DNA of 9,835 nt, from contig JAJPZD010000136.1 in the NCBI GenBank assembly GCA_021204605.1, forward strand, positions 1-9,835, given 5' to 3'. Both the position numbers and the translations under genes were made by a program. Source of the stretch: Prevotella sp. Its GTDB lineage: Bacteria > Bacteroidota > Bacteroidia > Bacteroidales > Bacteroidaceae. The notes under the pieces are model-generated. The model was not told the origin of the DNA. It worked only from the letters and a program-made list of their open reading frames with translations, and made no database searches. Of the stretch, positions 1 to 6,556 are shown in pieces; the first letter of the stretch is position 1; each line of letters starts with the position of its first letter.

Positions 1-333
1 CATCGTCAATGTATTCTTGTAACGAATAACGAGAATAATATTTGTGAGGAAGTCACATACGAGCGCAACAAGCGTGTTATAAATGGATATACAACGCCAA
101 GAGGCGAAAAAGTTGAAGGTCTCACGAAAAACAATCTTCGATATTATCGAACAGAATTTGTGGAAAATGATCGCTCCATGCTGAATATGCGCAAGTTGAT
201 GAACTTATCTACTGATATGCTTTGTATAAAAGAAGATTTATATAATGAGCAACCCTCGTTTGTTGGTAATGCCATTCATACAACATTTTCGATTTTAACT
301 GCAAAGTTAAGGAAAAAATCTGATATTTTATAA
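1..333 (+). CDS. Type III restriction-modification DNA methyltransferase (Mod), C-terminal part, cut by window edge
   Basis: Frame 1 is open from the window edge to a TAA at 331-333, giving 110 visible residues. The segment RQCILVTNNENN, then a GY-rich stretch and LRYYRTEFVEND followed by LSTDMLCIKED, matches my recollection of the conserved C-terminal half of type III Mod subunits, adenine-N6 methyltransferases that give site specificity and partner a Res helicase-nuclease. The catalytic DPPY and AdoMet motifs would lie upstream, outside the window. In typical Mod proteins roughly 80 or more residues follow the LCIKE region; here only about 35 do, and the last 25 (from about residue 85) do not look like the family. 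The gene may therefore be truncated, frameshifted or recombined at its 3' end. No res gene follows. Family assignment is fairly sure; intactness is not. Confidence 0.75.
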   Translation, partial: HRQCILVTNNENNICEEVTYERNKRVINGYTTPRGEKVEGLTKNNLRYYRTEFVENDRSMLNMRKLMNLSTDMLCIKEDLYNEQPSFVGNAIHTTFSILTAKLRKKSDIL

Positions 334-407
334 TTGAGTGAAGGGATTTGTGATTAAGTATATTATGTTATTGGATTTATCGGGGGCTTTCTCAAACAAT
401 CTTGCTT

Positions 408-435
408 TTTTATTTTTTATCTTTTATTTTTTATC
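408..435. repeat. Two perfect tandem copies of a 14-bp T-rich unit
   Basis: The unit TTTTATTTTTTATC occurs at 408-421 and again, with no mismatch, at 422-435. It lies just upstream of the inverted repeat and promoter of the aminotransferase gene. It could act as an AT-rich upstream activating tract or simply be a slippage-prone repeat; the sequence alone does not decide. Confidence 0.8.
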
Positions 436-437
436 TT

Positions 438-462
438 GAAAAGTTTTCTCCGAAAACTTTTC
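438..462. promoter_or_regulatory. Perfect 11-bp inverted repeat overlapping the aminotransferase promoter (possible operator)
   Basis: GAAAAGTTTTC (438-448) and its exact reverse complement GAAAACTTTTC (452-462) are separated by TCC. The right arm ends two bases before the -7 element at 465-472, and the left arm covers where the -33 element would lie. This placement suits a dimeric repressor or activator site. It could also be part of a dispersed repeat. It is not followed by a T-run, so a rho-independent terminator for the upstream gene is unlikely. Symmetry is certain; function is inferred. Confidence 0.55.
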
Positions 463-464
463 AT

Positions 465-472
465 TACCTTTG
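465..472 (+). promoter_or_regulatory. Bacteroidetes -7 promoter element for the aminotransferase-permease unit
   Basis: TACCTTTG fits the TAnnTTTG consensus of the Bacteroidetes primary sigma factor and lies 26 bp upstream of the ATG at 499. No clear TTG occurs 19-21 bp upstream; that position falls in the inverted repeat at 438-462, so the promoter may depend on a regulator or be weak. A start site about 7 bp downstream would leave a leader of about 20 nt. Confidence 0.6.
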
Positions 473-498
473 CACGTTGAAACGTAAAGTTTAGCATT

Positions 499-1701
499 AT
501 GCCTCAAATTTCTGTCCGTGGCTTGGAAATGCCGGAATCTCCTATCAGAAAGCTCGCTCCACTTGCGGCAGCCGCAAAAAGACGGGGTATCAAAGTGTAT
601 CATCTCAATATCGGGCAGCCTGACCTACCCACACCGCAGGTGGCCCTCGACGCTATTAGGAATATCGACAGGGAAATTCTTGAATATTCGCCTTCCCAAG
701 GCAACCTGAGCTACCGTGAGAAACTGGTTGATTATTATGCCAAATTCAACATCAATGTTGAGCCTGATGACATCATAATCACTTGCGGTGGCAGTGAGGC
801 GGTTCTGTTCGCATTCATGTCATGCCTCAACCCTGGTGACGAGATAATCGTGCCTGAACCGGCATACGCCAACTATATGGCCTTCGCCATCTCTGCAGGA
901 GCGAGAATACGTACTATCACCACCACCATCGAGGAGGGTTTTTCTCTGCCCAAAGTGGAGAAATTCGAGGAACTCATCAACGAGCGCACACGCGCTATCC
1001 TTATCTGCAACCCAAACAACCCTACAGGCTATCTCTATACCCGACGGGAGATGCACCAGATACGGGACCTCGTGAAGAAATACGATCTTTATCTGTTTTC
1101 TGACGAGGTGTATCGTGAGTTTATCTACACTGGTTCTCCTTACATCAGTGCCTGCCACCTCGAAGGTATAGAGCAAAATGTCGTTCTTATCGACTCCGTC
1201 AGCAAGCGTTATAGCGAATGTGGCATCCGTATCGGCGCTCTCATCACTAAAAACAAGGAGGTCCGCAAGGCGGTGATGAAATTCTGCCAAGCTCGGCTCT
1301 CACCTCCTCTTATAGGCCAGATCGCGGCCGAGGCTTCCCTCGAAGCTGATGAGGAATATCTCCGCACGGTTTACGATGAGTATGTGGAGCGACGTAAGTG
1401 CCTTATAGATGGGCTCAACCGCATCCCTGGCGTGTACTCTCCTATACCTATGGGCGCTTTCTACACCGTGGCAAAACTGCCCGTCGATAACAGCGATGAC
1501 TTCTGCCGATGGTGTCTTGAGGAGTTCAACTATGAGGGCGAAACGGTGATGATGTCACCAGCCTCTGGCTTCTACACCACTCCCGGCACGGGCGCCAACG
1601 AGGTGCGTATCGCTTACGTGCTGAAAAAAGAGGACCTCATACGTGCTTTGCACGTTCTCCGCAAGGCCCTCGAAACTTACCATGGCAGAGTGGCGGAATG
1701 A
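499..1701 (+). CDS. Class I/II pyridoxal-phosphate aminotransferase, probably aspartate aminotransferase type
   Basis: This 400-residue fold-type I PLP enzyme would transfer an amino group between an amino acid (probably aspartate) and a 2-oxo acid in the cytoplasm. Visible landmarks are the substrate-loop region LNIGQPDLPTP (36-46), CGGSEAVLFAF (96-106, cofactor phosphate region), NPNNPTG (171-177), SDEVY with the PLP-pairing Asp202, the Schiff-base Lys236 in DSVSKRYSECGIRIG, and Arg370 in NEVRIAY, which should bind the substrate carboxylate. The sequence closely resembles a protein highly conserved in Bacteroidales that is usually annotated as aspartate aminotransferase or just as a PLP-dependent aminotransferase; substrate cannot be fixed from sequence, so no symbol is given. 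The start is supported by the promoter at 465-472. The permease gene follows after 44 bp on the same strand, so they are probably co-transcribed. Confidence 0.93.
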   Translation: MPQISVRGLEMPESPIRKLAPLAAAAKRRGIKVYHLNIGQPDLPTPQVALDAIRNIDREILEYSPSQGNLSYREKLVDYYAKFNINVEPDDIIITCGGSEAVLFAFMSCLNPGDEIIVPEPAYANYMAFAISAGARIRTITTTIEEGFSLPKVEKFEELINERTRAILICNPNNPTGYLYTRREMHQIRDLVKKYDLYLFSDEVYREFIYTGSPYISACHLEGIEQNVVLIDSVSKRYSECGIRIGALITKNKEVRKAVMKFCQARLSPPLIGQIAAEASLEADEEYLRTVYDEYVERRKCLIDGLNRIPGVYSPIPMGAFYTVAKLPVDNSDDFCRWCLEEFNYEGETVMMSPASGFYTTPGTGANEVRIAYVLKKEDLIRALHVLRKALETYHGRVAE

Positions 1702-1745
1702 TCTCTATGCCGTATCTTCCCGACATCCTGTGAACTGACTTATAC

Positions 1746-2993
1746 ATGAACTTACCGCTTTTCATAGCAAAACGTATCTACTCCAACAATGGCGACAAAC
1801 AACGCGTCAGCCGCCCCGCTATACGTATCGCTACAGCGGGCGTCGCCATCGGCCTGGCGGTAATGCTCATTTCCGTTTGTATAATTCTCGGCTTCAAGCA
1901 TAGCATTCGCGACAAGGTTATCGGCTTCGGCAGCCATATCACGGTGGCGAACTTCTATTTCCTGCACAACAACAATCTATCGCCTATCTGCTTACCAGAC
2001 AGTACACTCGATTTTCTGCGTAATATCAATGGCGTGGAACACGTGCAACGCTTTGCCATGAAACAGGGCATTCTCAAAACAGACAGCGATTTCCTCGGCG
2101 TTATGTTTAAAGGGGTTGGCCCTGAATACGACACTACGTTCATTCACAACAACATGGTAAGCGGCTCCATTCCGCTGTTCAGCGACTCGGCAAACCAAAA
2201 CAAAATCCTTATCTCCAAAATCATGGCTAACAAACTGCAACTTGACACTGGCGACAGGGTTTTCGCGTATTTCTTTGATAATAATGATGTGCGCACACGA
2301 AGGTTTACCATCGCAGGAGTTTATGAGACAAACCTCACTCAGTTTGACAAAATTCTGTGCTTCACTGACCTATACACCGCCATACGGCTTAACGGCTGGG
2401 ACCCTGACCAACTCAGTGGTGCTGAGCTCACTGTAAACGATTTCCAATTGGTTGATGATGTGGAGGATATCCTTGTGCAAAAGGTGAACCGACGTCTTGA
2501 CAAATATGGCGAAACTATGTCTTCCGAGACTATACAACAGTCGAACCCGCAAATCTTCGCATGGCTCGACTTGCTCGACCTTAACGTGTGGATTATTCTC
2601 ATCCTGATGCTTTGCGTGGCGGGCTTTACAATGATTTCCGGACTACTTATCATCATCCTTGAACGGACAAACATGATAGGCATTCTCAAAGCCCTTGGTG
2701 CCGGCAACAAAATGGTAAGAAAAACTTTCCTCTGGTTCGCGGCATTCATCATCGGAAGGGGTATGCTCCTGGGGGATATCATCGCCATAGCTCTCATGCT
2801 CATCCAAAAATACACAGGACTCGTTACGCTGAATCCTTCCACTTACTATGTCAAAGTCGTACCAGTGGAAATCAACATCCCCGTAATAATAATTCTCAAT
2901 TTCGCAACCTTCCTCATCAGCGTTTTCGTACTCATCGCACCCAGCTATCTCATCTCTCACATACATCCCGCCAAGTCCATGAAATACGAGTGA
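1746..2993 (+). CDS. LolC/LolE-like ABC transporter permease (MacB/FtsX family)
   Basis: The 415-residue protein has the layout of lipoprotein-releasing permeases, which extract outer-membrane-bound lipoproteins from the inner membrane with a LolD-type ATPase. A short basic N-terminus is followed by TM1 (about 28-50), a large periplasmic MacB-PCD-like domain (about 51-279), then TM2 (about 280-304), TM3 (about 328-352) and TM4 (about 379-402). Between TM2 and TM3 lies the cytoplasmic segment ERTNMIGILKALGAGNKMVR (306-325), the conserved FtsX-family loop that contacts the ATPase. The end, IHPAKSMKYE, is also typical. No ATPase gene is adjacent, so it must be encoded elsewhere. The gene lies 44 bp after the aminotransferase and converges on hisC. 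A MacB-type efflux permease is less likely given the Lol-like N-terminus; which Lol subunit it represents is open. Confidence 0.85.
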   Translation: MNLPLFIAKRIYSNNGDKQRVSRPAIRIATAGVAIGLAVMLISVCIILGFKHSIRDKVIGFGSHITVANFYFLHNNNLSPICLPDSTLDFLRNINGVEHVQRFAMKQGILKTDSDFLGVMFKGVGPEYDTTFIHNNMVSGSIPLFSDSANQNKILISKIMANKLQLDTGDRVFAYFFDNNDVRTRRFTIAGVYETNLTQFDKILCFTDLYTAIRLNGWDPDQLSGAELTVNDFQLVDDVEDILVQKVNRRLDKYGETMSSETIQQSNPQIFAWLDLLDLNVWIILILMLCVAGFTMISGLLIIILERTNMIGILKALGAGNKMVRKTFLWFAAFIIGRGMLLGDIIAIALMLIQKYTGLVTLNPSTYYVKVVPVEINIPVIIILNFATFLISVFVLIAPSYLISHIHPAKSMKYE

Positions 2994-3041
2994 AATTCAT
3001 CCACTGCATCTCAAACAATAAACTCAAGCAAAAGCGCACTC

Positions 3042-3076
3042 TTAACTCTTAATTCTTAACCCTTAACTCTTAATTC
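3042..3076. repeat. Five-unit heptad repeat spanning the 3' end of hisC
   Basis: On the plus strand five 7-bp units run without interruption: TTAACTC, TTAATTC, TTAACCC, TTAACTC, TTAATTC. Read on the minus strand, units 5 to 3 encode the last residues of HisC (about ELRVKG) and its TAA stop at 3058-3056; the remaining units extend into the 62-bp gap before the convergent permease gene. A related array ends hisD at 4244-4269. Confidence 0.85.
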
Positions 3077-4114
3077 CGCCCCCAGGCGGCGCAGCGCAGC
3101 AAGCACTTCCGTGTTCTCGCTCTTTCTTCCCACGGTTATTCTCAGACAGTTGCCGCACAACCGTATTTTTGTCCTGTTCCTCACGATTATTCCCTTGCTC
3201 ACAAGATAATCATAAATAGTTTGTGCATCACTCACTTTCACGAGGAAGAAATTCGCATCCGACGGATATACTCTCTCGCAGAACGGCAACATCCTGAATG
3301 CCTCCATCATGTTGCCGCGCTCCTGCAACAGCAGCCTAACCCACTTGTCCACCTCAAATGGGTCTTTCAACGCCTTCATAGCTTGTTCTTGTGTGAGCAG
3401 GTTGATGTTGTATGGGTATTTCACCTTGTTGAAGATGTCTATGATGTCCTTTTGGGCGAATGCCATGCCCAAACGGATGGCAGCACACCCCCACGCCTTA
3501 CTAAACGTGTTGAGAACTATCAGATTTGGGTGTTTGTCAAGCTCAAAACGCAACGAGCTCAACCGCGAGAAGTCAATATATGCCTCGTCAACAACTACAA
3601 GGCCCTCAAATCCCTTTATCGTATTTATCACCTCTTCTCTATCTATGCTGTTGCCCGTAGGATTGTTCGGAGAGCATATCCAAACGACTTTGGTGTTGTC
3701 GTCGCATGCACCTAACAGCTTTTCCGCCGTTATCTGGAATTTCTCATCAAGAAGCACAGGACGGTATTCCACATCGTTTATATCGGCGCATACTTTATAC
3801 ATACCGTATGTGGGCTCCATAGCAACCACATTGTCCTTGCCAGGACACGTAAAACAACGATATACCAAGTCGATTGCCTCATCAGAGCCATTCCCTAAGA
3901 ATATGTTCTCTGCCCTCACACCCTTCACAACAGATATGCGCTTTTTCAATTCCACCTGCAAGGGGTCTGGATAGCGGTTATATGGATCATTGTATGGGTT
4001 TTCATTAGCATCCAAAAACACAGTAGCCTGATGCCCACTGTACTCGTTACGCGCACTGCTGTATGGCTCCAAACGCCATATATTCTCCCTCGTAAGTTCT
4101 TCTAATCTTCTCAT
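3056..4114 (-). CDS. hisC: Histidinol-phosphate aminotransferase
   Basis: HisC converts imidazole acetol phosphate and glutamate to histidinol phosphate and 2-oxoglutarate, the transamination step of histidine synthesis, in the cytoplasm with PLP. In this 352-residue protein the family marks are LDANENP (34-40), GNGSDE (74-79), SPNNPTG (148-154), VVDEAY with the PLP-pairing Asp176, Lys206 (Schiff base) in FSKAWGCAAIRLG, and NCLRITVG (322-329) with the substrate-binding Arg325. The A-A-I-R form of the motif after the lysine matches Bacteroidales HisC as I recall it. The ATG at 4114 gives MRRLEELTRENIWRL, the expected N-terminus. It is third in the hisGDC order, 134 bp after hisD. The last six residues, ELRVKG, are encoded by a heptad repeat and look like a replaced or extended tail. 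Confidence 0.95.
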   Translation of the reverse strand: MRRLEELTRENIWRLEPYSSARNEYSGHQATVFLDANENPYNDPYNRYPDPLQVELKKRISVVKGVRAENIFLGNGSDEAIDLVYRCFTCPGKDNVVAMEPTYGMYKVCADINDVEYRPVLLDEKFQITAEKLLGACDDNTKVVWICSPNNPTGNSIDREEVINTIKGFEGLVVVDEAYIDFSRLSSLRFELDKHPNLIVLNTFSKAWGCAAIRLGMAFAQKDIIDIFNKVKYPYNINLLTQEQAMKALKDPFEVDKWVRLLLQERGNMMEAFRMLPFCERVYPSDANFFLVKVSDAQTIYDYLVSKGIIVRNRTKIRLCGNCLRITVGRKSENTEVLAALRRLGAELRVKG

Positions 4115-4194
4115 CTGACTTTTAAAACTTTAATTACTTCATCCGCAATGGTTTACACCCTCATCAAACTCTTAACTCTCCTTCGCCCTTGTAG

Positions 4195-4214
4195 GGATAT
4201 AATTTATTATATCC
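4195..4214. repeat. Perfect 9-bp inverted repeat in the hisD-hisC gap
   Basis: GGATATAAT (4195-4203) and ATTATATCC (4206-4214) are exact reverse complements around TT. The plus-strand context, CTTGTAGGGATATAATT continuing to ATATCCGCC, resembles the short palindromic intergenic repeats that begin TTGTAGGG in many bacteria; that comparison is from memory. It lies within the 134-bp space between two co-directional his genes, so in RNA it would form a tight hairpin that might affect transcript stability or internal termination. There is no T-run after it on the minus strand. Confidence 0.6.
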
Positions 4215-4243
4215 GCCGCAAGCAATTAACGCAAGCGAAATCG

Positions 4244-4269
4244 AACTTTTAACTTTTAACTTTTAACTT
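4244..4269. repeat. AACTTTT heptad repeat spanning the 3' end of hisD
   Basis: Three exact AACTTTT units (4244-4250, 4251-4257, 4258-4264) and a partial AACTT (4265-4269) form the array. On the minus strand it encodes the last residues of HisD, KLKVKS, and the TAA stop at 4251-4249. The unit differs from the hisC array by one or two bases but has the same length and the same position relative to its gene. Confidence 0.85.
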
Positions 4270-5535
4270 GCGTATGCGCATAGCATGCGCATGCGCACTT
4301 AGCATTTCGTTTTCTGCCATTACTTCCACGGTTTTCCCGATATTCCTTATTCCCTCTTCGGTGATATACTGGAATGTGGTCTTTCGGAAAAAGCTATCGA
4401 GGTTCACTCCGTTGTAGGCCACTGCATGGCCATGTGTGGGCAATGTGTGGTTCGTTCCACTTGCGTAGTCGCCGGCACTCTCACAGGCGTATTTTCCAAG
4501 GAACACGCTCCCTGCATTCACCACTTTTTCTGCCAATTTCTCGTAATCATCGGTTGACAAGATAAGGTGCTCAGGAGCATACATATTGCTAAGTGCCATC
4601 GCCTCACTGTTATCTCTCACAAGCACCATCTTACTGTTCTCAAGGGCTTTCTCTGCAATCTCCTTGCGTGGCAGCACTTGCAGTTGCCTGTCGATCTCTG
4701 TCCGCACCTTGTCAATCATGATCTCTGACGTGGTTATCATTATCACCTGCGAGTCTGTTCCGTGCTCTGCCTGAGACAAAAGGTCGGCCGCCACAAACTC
4801 CGGCTCACTGCTCTCATCTGCAATGACACATACTTCTGATGGCCCTGCAGGCATATCTATCGCCACCTCGTCTATGGCTACCAATTGCTTGGCCGCCATA
4901 ACATACTGGTTGCCAGGCCCGAAAATCTTATATACTTTGGGTATGCTCTGTGTGCCGTATGCCATACCGCCTATCGCCTGCACACCGCCTGTCTTGAAAA
5001 TCTTGCTCACTCCGGCTATCTCCGCCGCCGCCAATATCGCCGGGTTAACTCTCCCGTCGCGCCCTGGCGGGGTACACAGCACTATCTCCCTGCAACCTGC
5101 TATTTTTGCAGGTGTGGCGAGCATCAGCACAGTACTGAACAATGGTGCTGTGCCGCCGGGTATGTACAGTCCTACCTTCTCTATCGGTATGCTTTTCTGC
5201 CAACAGGTAACACCAGGCTGTGTCTCTATTTTTCTACTCTCAAGACGCTGCGCCTCGTGGAATACATATATATTGTGGTGGGCCTGCTCCAATGCCGCAT
5301 AAAGACCTTCGGGAAGCTGCTCACGTGCGCTGTTTATTTCTTCCTGAGCCACGGCAACATCGCATAGCGTCACATGGTCGAACTGCTCCTCGTATTTCAA
5401 TATGGCTGTGTCTCCACTGCTCCTCACATCATCGAGGATGCCTCTCACTGTGGCATACAACTTGCTGCTGTCGAGGTGCGGCCTCTTCACTATTTCGCTC
5501 CACTGCTCACGTGGCGGATTCTTATATGTCTTCAT
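4249..5535 (-). CDS. hisD: Histidinol dehydrogenase
   Basis: HisD oxidises L-histidinol to L-histidine in two NAD-dependent steps using a zinc site. The ATG at 5535 gives MKTYKNPPREQW and 428 residues, the normal family length; an in-frame start at 5703 would add 56 residues that merely read through the end of hisG in another frame and was rejected. Expected zinc ligands are Gln255 and His258 in LLSQAEHGTDSQ, Asp356 in ESAGDYASGTNHTLPT, and His415 in LSAHAHAM. Catalytic Glu322-His323 lie in YAPEHL. VGLYIPGGTAP (121-131) and GPGNQYV (206-212) are also typical. It follows hisG by 50 bp. The six C-terminal residues KLKVKS come from the AACTTTT heptad array, and the codons just before them (about 4269-4298) form a TGCGCA-rich alternating purine-pyrimidine stretch encoding AHAHAMRIR. 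Confidence 0.96.
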   Translation of the reverse strand: MKTYKNPPREQWSEIVKRPHLDSSKLYATVRGILDDVRSSGDTAILKYEEQFDHVTLCDVAVAQEEINSAREQLPEGLYAALEQAHHNIYVFHEAQRLESRKIETQPGVTCWQKSIPIEKVGLYIPGGTAPLFSTVLMLATPAKIAGCREIVLCTPPGRDGRVNPAILAAAEIAGVSKIFKTGGVQAIGGMAYGTQSIPKVYKIFGPGNQYVMAAKQLVAIDEVAIDMPAGPSEVCVIADESSEPEFVAADLLSQAEHGTDSQVIMITTSEIMIDKVRTEIDRQLQVLPRKEIAEKALENSKMVLVRDNSEAMALSNMYAPEHLILSTDDYEKLAEKVVNAGSVFLGKYACESAGDYASGTNHTLPTHGHAVAYNGVNLDSFFRKTTFQYITEEGIRNIGKTVEVMAENEMLSAHAHAMRIRKLKVKS

Positions 5536-5553
5536 TGTCAATATTCTCGTGTT

Positions 5554-5567
5554 GGGCAACAATGCCC
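5554..5567 (-). other. Small hairpin in the hisG-hisD gap
   Basis: GGGCA (5554-5558) and TGCCC (5563-5567) pair around a 4-base loop in the 50-bp gap between hisG and hisD. The stem is only 5 bp but GC-rich and centrally placed. It might tune processing or expression of the two cistrons; the evidence is symmetry alone. Confidence 0.35.
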
Positions 5568-5585
5568 TGTTACGATTGCTCCGTT

Positions 5586-6437
5586 TTACAGTATCATTTT
5601 CTCTATCGGGTTGACGAGTATTCCCTGTGCGCCAAGCTCCTTCAACTTCCCGATAATCTCCCAAAACTGCTTCTCGTCGAGCACGCTGTGCACAGAGCAC
5701 CACTCCTCATCGGCAAGGGGTATCACGGTCGGACTTTTCAGACCTGGCAACACGGCGAGTATCTCCCCCAGCCGTGCTTTGGGGGCGTTCATCCTGACGT
5801 ATTTCTTGCCTTGTGCCGCCATGACGGCCTCGAAGCGGAACATCATCTCTTTCAATATGCCGCGCTTGTCCTCGTCAAGACTCTTGTTGGCTATCAGCAC
5901 CGCCTCGCTCTGCATCACTGTCTCCACTTCAACAAGATTGTTGCTGATTAGAGTGGAGCCGCTGCTTACTATATCGAAAATCGCATCGGCAAGGCCTATG
6001 CCGGGACTAATCTCCACACTTCCCGTTATCACGTGTACCTCGGCTCTTATATTGTTGTTCTCAAGGTATCTCCTCAATATGCCGGGATACGACGTGGCTA
6101 TCTTCTTGCCGTTGAACCACTTTATACCCTGGTACTCTGCCGCCTTCGGTATCGCCAACGACAATCGGCAACTGCTGAACCCGAGCCGTTCTATTATCTC
6201 CGCATCTTCCTGCCTTTCCTCATACTCGTTAAGACCCACTATTCCTATGTCGGCCACTCCTGTCGCCACGCTCTGTGGTATGTCGTCATCCCTAAGATAT
6301 AACAACTCCAATGGGAAATTCGTTGACTGTACCAATAATGTTCGTTTGCTGGGACTTACCTTTATGTCTGCCTCGTTCAACAGGCTCATCGTATCGTCGT
6401 ATAGACGGCCTTTCGATTGTACGGCTATTCGCAACAT
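5586..6437 (-). CDS. hisG: ATP phosphoribosyltransferase, long form with regulatory C-terminal domain
   Basis: HisG condenses ATP with PRPP, the committed step of histidine synthesis, and is normally inhibited by histidine. The start at 6437 gives MLRIAVQSKGRL, the canonical N-terminus; an ATG at 6467 would add ten residues but lies too close to the promoter's -7 element to be used. The protein has 283 residues, matching the long form. The catalytic domain shows SVATGVADIGIVG (56-68), HVITGSVEISPGIGLADAIF (135-154) and the PRPP-binding DIVSSGSTL (155-163). The end from about 211, including LPGLKSPTVIPL and WEIIGKLKELGAQGILV, is the ACT-like regulatory domain, so no separate HisZ is needed. 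It is first in hisGDC. The leader is only about 20 nt, too short for a his attenuator. Confidence 0.97.
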   Translation of the reverse strand: MLRIAVQSKGRLYDDTMSLLNEADIKVSPSKRTLLVQSTNFPLELLYLRDDDIPQSVATGVADIGIVGLNEYEERQEDAEIIERLGFSSCRLSLAIPKAAEYQGIKWFNGKKIATSYPGILRRYLENNNIRAEVHVITGSVEISPGIGLADAIFDIVSSGSTLISNNLVEVETVMQSEAVLIANKSLDEDKRGILKEMMFRFEAVMAAQGKKYVRMNAPKARLGEILAVLPGLKSPTVIPLADEEWCSVHSVLDEKQFWEIIGKLKELGAQGILVNPIEKMIL

Positions 6438-6464
6438 AATTATAATTTTATTAAAAATACACTG

Positions 6465-6495
6465 CAAAAGTACGGCTTTTTAGCCTTATCTGCAA
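6465..6495 (-). promoter_or_regulatory. Promoter of the hisGDC operon
   Basis: Read on the minus strand, a TTG (6495-6493) is followed after 20 bp by TACTTTTG (6472-6465), a very good match to the Bacteroidetes TTG/19-21 bp/TAnnTTTG promoter. The -7 element ends 27 bp before the hisG ATG at 6437, so transcription should start around 6458. The spacer contains a small dyad, GGCT/AGCC (6474-6485), which might bind a regulator but is short. Confidence 0.75.
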
Positions 6496-6504
6496 GAATT
6501 GTTG

Positions 6505-6512
6505 TAATTTTG
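6505..6512 (+). promoter_or_regulatory. Possible -7 element for the lytic transglycosylase gene
   Basis: TAATTTTG matches TAnnTTTG on the plus strand, 44 bp upstream of the preferred ATG at 6557. No good TTG lies 19-21 bp upstream, so the match is weaker than that for hisG. If real, the two divergent promoters overlap and their -33 regions interleave. Confidence 0.4.
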
Positions 6513-6556
6513 TACCCCAATCAATATAGATGTTTATTTTCTGCCTCTACACTATA

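Noticed and set aside
820..1290. A 156-codon minus-strand open frame inside the aminotransferase gene
   Set aside because: It is fully contained in a strongly supported gene on the other strand and resembles no family.
3309..3974. A 221-codon plus-strand open frame opposite hisC
   Set aside because: Antisense to a clearly functional HisC with all key residues; no promoter or domain features.
3042..4269. Heptad arrays as a CRISPR-like or integrase-attachment structure
   Set aside because: The units are contiguous 7-mers without spacers, and no cas or integrase gene is present; they are simple repeats.
5536..5703. N-terminal extension of HisD from an ATG at 5703
   Set aside because: The 56 extra residues overlap the end of hisG in another frame and have no counterpart in the family; the ATG at 5535 gives the canonical N-terminus.
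5374..6483. A 369-codon plus-strand open frame opposite hisG and the start of hisD
   Set aside because: It lies antisense to two well-recognised enzymes, crosses the hisG-hisD junction, and its Ser/Leu-rich product shows no domain; it is a by-product of codon use on the other strand.
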